Assembly (NCBI GenBank): GCA_964454335.1
Contig: CAYVVT010000013.1
Span: 28,268 to 92,267 of the forward strand
DNA from: CAYVVT01 sp964454335
Lineage (GTDB): Bacteria; Fidelibacterota; UBA8477; JABMPR01
DNA: 64,000 nucleotides
Direction of reading: 5' to 3'
Position numbers and translations under genes: made by a program. Every line of letters starts with the position of its first letter. Positions within the stretch are counted from its first letter, which is position 1. Below the pieces are notes generated by a model. That model ran no database searches. It was given only the letters and a program-made list of their open reading frames with translations, and was not told the origin of the DNA. Shown piece by piece: positions 35,467-42,381 of the stretch.

Positions 35467-35554
35467 CGGAGAGGGAGGGATTCGAACCCCCGGTACGCGA
35501 AGCGTACACTGCATTTCGAGTGCAGCGCAATCAACCAGACTCTGCCACCTCTCC
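35467..35554 (-). tRNA. tRNA-Ser (anticodon CGA)
   Basis: On the minus strand an 88-nt class II tRNA. The acceptor is GGAGAGG paired with CCTCTCC, with G as discriminator. The anticodon stem-loop is CTGCA-CTCGAAA-TGCAG, so the anticodon is CGA (35516-35518) and it reads UCG. The long variable arm is GTACGC-TTC-like loop-GCGTAC, and the T arm is GGGGGTTCGAATCCC. CCA is not encoded. A 21-bp inverted repeat reaches into its first six bases. Confidence 0.93.
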
Positions 35555-35591
35555 AGGTATAGAGACGCACTGCGTCTCTATACCTGGAGAG
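35549..35591. repeat. Perfect 21-bp inverted repeat overlapping the tRNA-Ser 5' end
   Basis: Bases 35549-35569 and 35571-35591 are exact reverse complements around a single central C at 35570. The left arm includes the first six bases of the tRNA-Ser gene (GGAGAG on the minus strand), so the tRNA leader can fold back on the acceptor strand. It may be a small mobile repeat end or a processing hairpin. Confidence 0.75.
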
Positions 35592-35601
35592 CCACGCCGT
35601 A

Positions 35602-35622
35602 GTCCTGAGCTTTTCGAAGGAC
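35602..35622. repeat. REP-like palindromic sequence
   Basis: GTCCT (35602-35606) and AGGAC (35618-35622) flank a GAGCTTTTCGA loop. The phrase GTCCTTCGAAAAGCTCAGGAC on the other strand resembles a short repeat that I recall as widespread in environmental bacterial genomes. It lies in the tRNA-Ser leader region. Confidence 0.4.
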
Positions 35623-35714
35623 GAAGACGGGCGGATAGGTCTGTAAAACACAGAGCATCTTCAGCTGCGTTCTATTGAGCATTCATCACAGCATATTCTC
35701 TAAAAAGCGCCCCG

Positions 35715-35742
35715 AATATACAGTCCAACCAAGGTCCCGCAA
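35715..35742 (-). promoter_or_regulatory. Predicted promoter of tRNA-Ser
   Basis: On the minus strand TTGCGG (35742-35737), a 16-bp spacer and TATATT (35720-35715), followed by CGGGGCGC. Transcription would start about 150 nt before the tRNA and include the REP-like and inverted-repeat hairpins. Confidence 0.45.
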
Positions 35743-35750
35743 CCCGAATT

Positions 35751-36233
35751 TCAAGACTTCTTTCGACGCTTGCGGCTGAAGAATTCCTCCAGCAGAGCCT
35801 TGCACTCGAATTCCCGTATTCCACCGATGATCTCGGTACTGTGGTTCAGATATTCACCCCGGCAAAGCTGGATCTTACCACCACAGGCCCCATATTCCGG
35901 ATCATCCGCACCGAACACCACTCTGGGAATTCGAGCATTCAGAATGGCACCTGCGCACATAGGGCAGGGTTCCAGTGTCACGTAGAGTGTACAATCCAGC
36001 AGACGCCAGTCTTCCAGGTAGTTGGCTGCTGCTGTGATCGCCAGGATCTCCGCATGAGCGGTGGGATCCAACAGGCCCTCGCGCTGGTTGTGACCACGAC
36101 CGATGACCTTCCCACCATGTACCACCACTGCACCAACAGGTATTTCACCGCGCTGGAAAGCGTATTCCGCTTCCTTTAGAGCGTGTTGCATCCAGTGGAG
36201 ATGCGAATCGGGATTCAGCACTGAGTCAATCAC
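35751..36233 (-). CDS. tadA: tRNA-specific adenosine-34 deaminase
   Basis: Zinc deaminase that makes inosine-34 in tRNA-Arg(ACG). The active-site motif TAHAEILAI (His zinc ligand and catalytic Glu) and LEPCPMCAGAILNARIPRVVFG (two Cys ligands) are intact, and GEIPVGAVVV and EYGACGG are typical of TadA. I chose GTG 36233, giving 160 residues; ATG 36191 is possible. The open frame continues upstream, but there it runs through the terminator hairpin at 36272-36297. Confidence 0.92.
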   Translation of the reverse strand: MIDSVLNPDSHLHWMQHALKEAEYAFQRGEIPVGAVVVHGGKVIGRGHNQREGLLDPTAHAEILAITAAANYLEDWRLLDCTLYVTLEPCPMCAGAILNARIPRVVFGADDPEYGACGGKIQLCRGEYLNHSTEIIGGIREFECKALLEEFFSRKRRKKS

Positions 36234-36271
36234 AATGGCTAAAACTAAGTGCGCCTCAGCCCCATGAAATA

Positions 36272-36297
36272 AAAAACCCGGCAATTGCCGGGTTTTT
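36272..36297 (-). terminator. Intrinsic terminator, bidirectional in form
   Basis: AAAAACCCGGCAA and TTGCCGGGTTTTT form a 13-bp perfect palindrome with T tracts on both strands. It lies 20 nt after the stop of the selenoprotein candidate and separates that gene from tadA. Confidence 0.9.
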
Positions 36298-36317
36298 ATA
36301 GTGATATATCTGTTTAA

Positions 36318-37241
36318 TCAGCTCAGGATCATCTCTACCAGGAGCACGACATCCTGGATGTTTGTCTGACCATCTTCATTGACGTCGGCAGCCTTCAGAG
36401 TACAATATTCCTGTTCACCTGCAGTTCCCATGATGATGCCCACCATCAGAACCAGGTCCTGGACAGTGATGCTGCCATAGTCAATGAGATCCCCGATCTC
36501 ATTGTCGCATTCCTGCAGCATCGATAGCACCGGAACACTGTAGGCGTTCAGGACATCCTTGGTGCTGGGATGCTGGACGAATACCACCAATCGCGCATTC
36601 TCAACGATAATGGGTTCGGGTACCACAAAATCCAGCACAGTAGTATTCCATTCGCCCGGCATCAGATTGATGGTCGTTCCAGAGGCGGTGGGGATCATAT
36701 CCCGCATCACAGCCTCATGATCAGGGTATCCATTCGATCCCATGTAATAGAGCCCGTCCTCCACCAGCACGACCTGTAGTGTATGATTCCCCAGGTTGCC
36801 GGCTGCGGCCATGACATCGATGGTTGCCTCTCCCTCCAGCGCTAGGGGATCGAACCAGCCTGTGACCTCAAAAGTCGCACCTGGAGGTACAGTGCTGGCG
36901 GCATTGATGGCATTCCAGCCTGCCGGTGAACCGGGATACAGGGTGGTGCCATCGACGGCCGCATCCGGGACGCCGCTTACATTGTAGAAGTTCCAGCGGG
37001 CAGCGTTCTCAGAGGTATTGTACTGGTAGTACGGATCAGTGCCCGGCCATGATACATGGTAATGGATGGAGGTAAAAACGGTGGGATAGTCTGCCTGGAG
37101 CCCGTCCAGGTAAGAGCCTACTGGCCCGCAGTAGCCTCACCCAGCGTTGGTAAAGTATTCAAGCAATACGAGCCGATCCTGTCCGTAACCCAATGCAAAA
37201 AGAAACAGAACCAACAGAATTCCTGTCAACAATTGTCTCAT
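36318..37241 (-). CDS. Candidate selenoprotein: secreted thioredoxin-like/dockerin protein with in-frame UGA
   Basis: Read through a single TGA (37139-37137), one frame gives 307 residues. It starts with ATG 37241 behind GGAG (6-nt spacing) and a signal peptide (MRQLLTGILLVLFLFALGYG). A thioredoxin-like segment follows: LVLLEYFTNAG-[TGA]-GYCGPVGSYL, with TGA at residue 35 and Cys38, making a UxxC in place of CxxC. Downstream the frame stays open and domain-like (TSIHYHVSWPGTDPYYQYN, then NFYNVSGVPDAAVDG with the cis-Pro-like VPDA). The C-terminus has two dockerin-type repeats (DYGSITVQDLVLMVGIIM and ADVNEDGQTNIQDVVLLVEMIL). Candidate SECIS hairpins lie 13-43 nt past the TGA. tRNA-Sec is encoded at 54172. 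The alternative is a nonsense mutation of TGC/TGT or an assembly error. Confidence 0.75.
37094..37134 (-). promoter_or_regulatory. Candidate bacterial SECIS element(s) downstream of the in-frame UGA
   Basis: Counting from the first base after TGA, CCAG-TA (13-18) pairs with TA-(C bulge)-CTGG (25-31) around the loop GGCTCT (19-24). The loop GG falls at the same distance as in E. coli fdhF as I remember that sequence. A second, perfect hairpin CCTGGA-CGGGC-TCCAGG occupies 27-43, and a third, CTACTG-CGGGC-CAGTAG, occupies 3-19 but is close to the UGA. The three overlap and exclude each other in part. No folding energies were computed. Confidence 0.45.
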
Positions 37242-37343
37242 TCTACTCTCCTGTTCTCGGTGTGAAAAGCGACAGAATATATCAACTCTCGAGAAATGTG
37301 CCAAGTGATTTGACCGGCTCAGAACCTGAACGGAGAAAAGATT

Positions 37344-37961
37344 TCAGTCTTCGACGGCAACACACTTCAATTTGCCGCCGGTGACCTCGAAGAGCTCCCA
37401 GCTGAATCGATCAGCACTGGCCTCGGGTAGCAACAGCAGAAAATCCACCTCTTCACCATAATCCTGGGAGACGATCTCACCCTCGTAGCCTTCAACCAGC
37501 CTGTAAACATGGTTACTCAGATCGAAGGGACAGCGGCAGGCTAATTTCACCCGTAGCCGATATAATTTGGTCCGCAAACCAGGCAGGGCTTCCTGAATCA
37601 CACCGCCATAGGCACGGATCAGCCCGCCCTTGCCGAGTTTGGTACCGCCAAAATAGCGGGTTACGACTGCGAGGGTATTGATAAGCCCCGCACTGGCCAG
37701 GATCTGTAGAATGGGTTTTCCGGCAGTACCAGCCGGTTCTCCATCATCACTGCTCCGTTCACTGATATCACCGCCGCTAACGATCCGCCAGGCGAAACAA
37801 TGATGGTTTGCATTGAATTCGCGCTTTCTGATGGTATCCAGAGCGGCCTTTGCATCTGAACTCGTTTTGACAGGGACCAGGTCGGCGATGAACCGGGATC
37901 CCTTGACCTTCAATTCGGAACTGTGGGTCGAAATCAATTGTCTGAGTTGTTCTTCACTCAT
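37344..37961 (-). CDS. YigZ/IMPACT family protein
   Basis: Protein of 205 residues. The N-terminal UPF0029 domain shows KVKGSRFIADLVPV, NANHHCFAWRI, SSDDGEPAGTAGKPILQIL and VVTRYFGGTKLGKGGLIRAYG, the diagnostic IMPACT phrases. The C-terminal domain of about 65 residues is the EF-G domain IV-like fold of YigZ. The cellular role is poorly known; a link to translation is suggested by homology. It overlaps the metalloprotease gene by 4 nt. Confidence 0.92.
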   Translation of the reverse strand: MSEEQLRQLISTHSSELKVKGSRFIADLVPVKTSSDAKAALDTIRKREFNANHHCFAWRIVSGGDISERSSDDGEPAGTAGKPILQILASAGLINTLAVVTRYFGGTKLGKGGLIRAYGGVIQEALPGLRTKLYRLRVKLACRCPFDLSNHVYRLVEGYEGEIVSQDYGEEVDFLLLLPEASADRFSWELFEVTGGKLKCVAVED

Positions 37962-39538
37962 TTCAGGATCAGGAACCTTCTGGAATATACCTTCCCGCCG
38001 GCTTTCACAGCGGTGATGTATACCCCTTCTGCGAGCCCAGCTGGCAGATCCAGGCTGATGGATTTTATCCCTTCCGACTGGTAGGATCTGCTGTGACAGA
38101 TCTCATGTCCCAGGATATTGTATACATAAAGGTTCAGAATTCCCGGATGGGCATTGATGAACTCCACCTCGATGGATCGTGTTTCATATGAAAATGGATT
38201 TGGTGTGATGCGCTGCACGAGAGGGGTGATGTCAGCCAGTTCCCCGGTGATCTCAAAATCGACATCGACCGCTGTTTCACCAGGTCCCTGGGAGGCGATG
38301 ACCAGGCAGTAATCCTGGCTTGTCAGCTTACCCAGGGTCACTCCATTATTCTCAAAGATCTGTGGTGAGATATAGCTGCTCTGCAAAAAGGGGAAGGTCA
38401 CAGCCTGGGCGATGACGCCCTCACCGAATGACAGGTTCGTACGTGCATCGTACCAGCCAAATTCGCCGATATCGATGCGACAGGTATTGATGGTCAGCGG
38501 CTCAACCAGTTCACTGAATGACAGGTCGTCGGTGTCAACGACATACGTTTTGGCCCATATTTCAGGAAGCAGGGCCGCATCCTCATAGAATTCCCCTGCC
38601 AATGCACGACTGCCCGTAAAGACGTTGTACAATGCGTAATCATTCATGGCTTCCGCCAGCGATGCGTTCCAGAGGTCGGAATTCAGAGTAGCATCGATGA
38701 CCTCGATGGCCTCCCTGTCTTCCAGGTCTTCCCAGATGGATGTGATGATATGATCTGTACCGGCCCAGCCATATTCCTTATCCAGGACCTGGCCGAACAG
38801 ACCATGCCCATAATGATACCCAGTATTGGTGTTCAATTCAGGGAACTGGGGACGCAGGAAATTGGCCTGGGTATAGGAGATGTAATCATTGACATCCGGA
38901 TAGCACACGTCCTCGAACCATACGCTGGAGATCTCAAACCAGTAGACATTGTTTGTCTGTTCAAATACAGGTATCGAATAACCAATCTGAACTGCGTGAA
39001 AGAGTTCATGCGCGATGGTCACCCTCAAGGCTTCCAATCCATGGGTATTATACCAGCTTTCTGAGAAATTGTTGTCTACCTCGAGATAGGAAGGGCTGCC
39101 CACATAGGAATCGAACCTGGTCCAACCGTAGTACGAACCCAGTTCCGCTATGTAGATGTCCAGTTCAGGCCCATCGATGTCACCATCACTGGGGGGTGGG
39201 GAATATCCGTAATCCTCCGTGAGCATGGAATACGACCGCTCTGCCGCCGCTGCCGCTTCGATAACGAATATGGGAACAGAGTCCTCAAATCCCTGTTCGG
39301 TGCTGACTGAATCCCTGCCCTCGAAGGTGTAGTGAATTTTGAAATGTCCATCCTCGGATACGTAGGATTCAGTTAGGTTATCGTGCCCTCTTGACAGGAG
39401 AACGGAACCTCGCCGCAGCTCAATGGCAGATTCTGGGAATCCGCATTTATGGCTTTGCAGAGGGTAGTCGCTGCCAAGGCTCGTTGAAACGAGGATCAGC
39501 AGTATACCAAATCCTATGCTCAGCCTGTTGCGAATCAT
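37958..39538 (-). CDS. Secreted zinc metalloprotease (MXAN_6640-like) with T9SS-type C-terminal domain
   Basis: Protein of 526 residues. A signal peptide (RLSIGFGILLILVSTSLG) is followed by a protease domain with VTIAHELFHAVQIGYS, the HExxH zinc site, and upstream GDIDGPELDIYIAELGSYYG. This matches MXAN_6640-family putative metalloproteases. The C-terminal 90 residues (ITPNPFSYETRSIEVEF, then LPAGLAEGVYITAVKAGG and SRRFLILK) form a typical T9SS type A sorting domain. It should be secreted across the outer membrane. The gene overlaps der by 4 nt, an odd operon partner for a secreted enzyme. Confidence 0.85.
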   Translation of the reverse strand: MIRNRLSIGFGILLILVSTSLGSDYPLQSHKCGFPESAIELRRGSVLLSRGHDNLTESYVSEDGHFKIHYTFEGRDSVSTEQGFEDSVPIFVIEAAAAAERSYSMLTEDYGYSPPPSDGDIDGPELDIYIAELGSYYGWTRFDSYVGSPSYLEVDNNFSESWYNTHGLEALRVTIAHELFHAVQIGYSIPVFEQTNNVYWFEISSVWFEDVCYPDVNDYISYTQANFLRPQFPELNTNTGYHYGHGLFGQVLDKEYGWAGTDHIITSIWEDLEDREAIEVIDATLNSDLWNASLAEAMNDYALYNVFTGSRALAGEFYEDAALLPEIWAKTYVVDTDDLSFSELVEPLTINTCRIDIGEFGWYDARTNLSFGEGVIAQAVTFPFLQSSYISPQIFENNGVTLGKLTSQDYCLVIASQGPGETAVDVDFEITGELADITPLVQRITPNPFSYETRSIEVEFINAHPGILNLYVYNILGHEICHSRSYQSEGIKSISLDLPAGLAEGVYITAVKAGGKVYSRRFLILK

Positions 39539-40851
39539 TTATGTCTGAACTGGATGGTGATGGGCACACCCTGGAATCCGAAGGTCTCGCGGAACCGGTT
39601 CTCCAGGAAGCGCTTGTAGGATGCCGGGATGAGTTTTGGATAGTTGGTGAATACTATGATCAGCGGAGGTGCTGTTCGCACCTGGCTGCAAAAATTCAAT
39701 TTGATCTCGTTCCCTTTGACTGCCGGTGGCTGGCGGCGAGAGTAGGCGTCTTCCAGGAACAGGTTCAACTGGCGCGTTCCGATACGCTGCTGCCGGGTGC
39801 TGTGGATCTCCTGCACCTTCTCAACGATCCTGAAGATGCGCTGACGTTCCTTGGCTGAGATGAATACGATGGGATAATGCCTCAGCAGGAACATCTCGTC
39901 GACGAGGTTCTGGGCATAATTCTTGAGGGTTTTGTTGTCCTTCTCGATAAGATCCCACTTGTTCACCGCAACGATGAGACCCTTACCCTGGCTGATGATC
40001 TCGTCGATCACCCGGGCATCCTGTGATGCGAATCCCTTCTCGGCGTCGATGATTGTTACCACCACATCAGAAGCCCGGATGGCCTGCTGTGTACGAATGG
40101 TACTGTAATATTCAACCGAATCATGTACCCGGGCCTTCTTCCGTAATCCAGCAGTATCGATCATCTCGAATTCATGACCGTAGTATTTGAAACGCGAATT
40201 GATGGAATCCCGCGTTGTCCCTGGGATATCCGTGACGATCTGCTGGTCGCGGCCCAGGATAGCATTCGTCAGACTGGATTTGCCAGCGTTAGGCATGCCT
40301 ACGATGGAGAAGCGAATGACATTCTCGTCGAGCTCAAGAACACCGATCTCTCCAAATTCTGCAACCACGGCATCCAGCAGATCACCAACTGCCCGGCCGT
40401 TCAGGGCACTGATGGGGTAGACCTTTCCAACACCAAGCTGGAGGAAGATATTGCTGTCACGCTCCAGTTGATCATTGTCAGCCTTGTTGGCGGCCAGTAT
40501 CAAAGGTTTTTTTGAACGCTTGGCCAGTTTGGCGATGGTTTCATCTACGGCTGTGATCCCTACCACGCTGTCTACCAGCAGTACGACCACGTCCGCCTCA
40601 TCAAGCGCCAGTTCTGCCTGTTTTTTGACCTCTTTGTCAATGACGTCGCCGCCCTTGGGGATGTAGCCGCCGGTATCCACCAGGTAAAACTGATTCCCGG
40701 CCCACTCAGCCTCCATCACAACACGATCCCGGGTAATGCCCTCGCGTTCGTGTACAATGGCCAGGCGTTTTCCGACGACCCGGTTGAAAAGGGTGGATTT
40801 ACCCACATTCGGGCGACCCATGATGGCAACTGTGGGAATGCCTACTGCCAT
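39535..40851 (-). CDS. der: GTPase Der (EngA)
   Basis: Double-GTPase ribosome assembly factor for the 50S subunit. The 438-residue sequence has the first G domain with GRPNVGKSTLFN and DTGGYI, the second with GMPNAGKSSLTNAIL, DTAGLRKKARV and NKWD, and a C-terminal KH-like domain ending in RETFGFQGVPITIQFRHK. All motifs are intact. It overlaps the DUF512 gene by 10 nt, a linkage that is conserved in other bacteria. Confidence 0.97.
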   Translation of the reverse strand: MAVGIPTVAIMGRPNVGKSTLFNRVVGKRLAIVHEREGITRDRVVMEAEWAGNQFYLVDTGGYIPKGGDVIDKEVKKQAELALDEADVVVLLVDSVVGITAVDETIAKLAKRSKKPLILAANKADNDQLERDSNIFLQLGVGKVYPISALNGRAVGDLLDAVVAEFGEIGVLELDENVIRFSIVGMPNAGKSSLTNAILGRDQQIVTDIPGTTRDSINSRFKYYGHEFEMIDTAGLRKKARVHDSVEYYSTIRTQQAIRASDVVVTIIDAEKGFASQDARVIDEIISQGKGLIVAVNKWDLIEKDNKTLKNYAQNLVDEMFLLRHYPIVFISAKERQRIFRIVEKVQEIHSTRQQRIGTRQLNLFLEDAYSRRQPPAVKGNEIKLNFCSQVRTAPPLIIVFTNYPKLIPASYKRFLENRFRETFGFQGVPITIQFRHK

Positions 40852-42125
40852 GGTGTCAGGACCTCGATCATATCTTCATGATGCACATATACCGGAACAC
40901 CAAGTTTCGTCTGGATCTGCTCCACTGTCAGATCATCCAGCGTTATACCATCTTCATTGAACATGCGGTAGGAAAGATACACTGCATCTCCCAGATCATG
41001 CTCCTTCAATTGCATGACGATATCCCGGGCCGAAAGCAGGCCAGTGACTGTGACCAACTCAGCTCCAAGCCAGTCATTCTCGATAGGAACCAGTGACCAT
41101 TCCAGATTCTCAATTCCATCCAGCCCTGATCTCAGGATATCCTTCAGAAAGCCATGGGGCAGGGTTGCCGTCACAAAAGTCAGTTTCGTTGCATTGCTCA
41201 GTCGAGTCGGAAGATTCTCGCGTTGTACGGCAAATCGATTGGCAAAATCCCGGCACTGACCCACACCGTTCTCGATCATACTGTAGTCGTCGTAATAGAC
41301 GTCATCCGGGATATCCCGTCCAGCCAGGATGAACCATTCGTCACTCAGATAGATGAATCGATTGCCATCCGGCAGTCGGTATTCATCTTCCCAGCCAGCC
41401 AGGTCATCGATGAATTTACCTGCATATGCGGGATCCACCGTTTTCAGCTGGTGGAGGGATTCACGCCATCTTGTGAGGCCCACGGGGACGATGGACACCG
41501 TATGGACATTTGGTATCAGGGCATGAAGATCGTCCAGGGTCCTGCGAAGCACTGCGCCATCGTTCCAGTCTGGACACAGCACGATCTGCGTGTGTAGCGT
41601 GATATCGTTCTGGGTGAGATACCTGAGTTTGCCCATGATATCATCATCCTTACCAAAGAGGAGCATTTTCCGTCTCACGGCGGGATCTGTGACATGTATT
41701 GATATATAGAGCGGACTGAGCCTCTGGGTGACAACACGCTCCAATTGCTTCGGTCCCATGTTGGTCATGGTGATGAAATGACCGTGGAGGAAGCTGAAGC
41801 GGTAATCCCCATCCCTGAAGTTGAGACTTTCGCGTACTCCCGGCGGATTCTGGTCGGCGAAGCAGAAGACGCAATCGTTGGCACAGGCCCGCATTTTCAT
41901 GGGCTCCACATCCAGACCCAGCTCCTCGTCCAGGCCTTTCACGACTTCGACCTCATGGATCACATCGTTCCGGCGCAGCTGGAGTGTCAACTCCTCGTCT
42001 GCAGAATGGAACTGGTAATCGATGGTATCCCGAATCCGTTGGTCATTGATGCTTACCAATTCGTCTCCGGCCTGGACCTCGTGGTCTGCGACAGGGCTAA
42101 GCGGTTGGATTCCAACGATTTTCAT
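40842..42125 (-). CDS. DUF512 family protein (PDZ-like plus radical-SAM-like domain)
   Basis: Protein of 427 residues. The first 60 residues are a small PDZ-like domain (PLSPVADHEVQAGDELVSIN). A Cys motif CANDCVFCF (Cys81, Cys85, Cys88) resembles the CxxxCxxC iron-sulfur motif of radical SAM enzymes. Later motifs include LYISIHVTDPAVRRKMLL, HTQIVLCPDWNDG and SIVPVGLTRWRE, which are characteristic of DUF512. The function is unknown. Its position next to der suggests a role in translation or RNA modification. A TATATT box ends 7 nt before the ATG, so the transcript may be leaderless. Confidence 0.88.
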   Translation of the reverse strand: MKIVGIQPLSPVADHEVQAGDELVSINDQRIRDTIDYQFHSADEELTLQLRRNDVIHEVEVVKGLDEELGLDVEPMKMRACANDCVFCFADQNPPGVRESLNFRDGDYRFSFLHGHFITMTNMGPKQLERVVTQRLSPLYISIHVTDPAVRRKMLLFGKDDDIMGKLRYLTQNDITLHTQIVLCPDWNDGAVLRRTLDDLHALIPNVHTVSIVPVGLTRWRESLHQLKTVDPAYAGKFIDDLAGWEDEYRLPDGNRFIYLSDEWFILAGRDIPDDVYYDDYSMIENGVGQCRDFANRFAVQRENLPTRLSNATKLTFVTATLPHGFLKDILRSGLDGIENLEWSLVPIENDWLGAELVTVTGLLSARDIVMQLKEHDLGDAVYLSYRMFNEDGITLDDLTVEQIQTKLGVPVYVHHEDMIEVLTPWQ

Positions 42126-42334
42126 GGCGCGAATATATTTCGGTGCCCCTTGCTTATGAAGAGGATAATAGCCTGGAATGCTGTTCCCGGCGAGCCCTCC
42201 TCAAGCGGGAAATGATACACCCTGTTCGAGTCTTTTCCGTTCATCTTCAAAGCATATCCTGCAGACCGGTTGAAGAAAATGAGATCAATCTGTATTGCCG
42301 GCTGATAAGCTCTTTGTGAATACTGGTAGCTCAT
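42122..42334 (-). other. Intergenic region with a possible small frame
   Basis: This is most of the 256-bp gap between the divergent DUF512 and DUF1015 genes. A 70-codon minus-strand frame is present (MSYQYSQRAYQPAIQIDLIF at its start), without a ribosome binding site and without recognised similarity. The region must also contain the promoters of both flanking genes. I see no RNA gene in it. Confidence 0.2.
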
Positions 42335-42381
42335 CTAAATTCGTCGTCATGCATCTGTTCAAACAAAGGACGAGGTAAGTC

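Noticed and set aside
35332..35554. An integrated genomic island at tRNA-Ser
   Set aside because: The tRNA-end repeats are only about 130 bp apart and no integrase or phage gene is near, so only a scar or small element can be claimed.
35460..35651. 63-codon minus-strand open frame
   Set aside because: It covers the tRNA-Ser gene and the inverted repeat.
36318..36812. Short 164-residue dockerin protein starting at an internal ATG
   Set aside because: The same frame continues upstream through the TGA to a signal peptide and a proper ribosome binding site, so the internal start would miss half of the protein and its export signal.
36318..37241. TGA as a sense codon throughout (genetic code 4 or 25) to explain the open frame
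   Set aside because: Many clear genes here end in TGA at the right family length, for example pairs with TGATG overlaps and hflX, so TGA is a normal stop.
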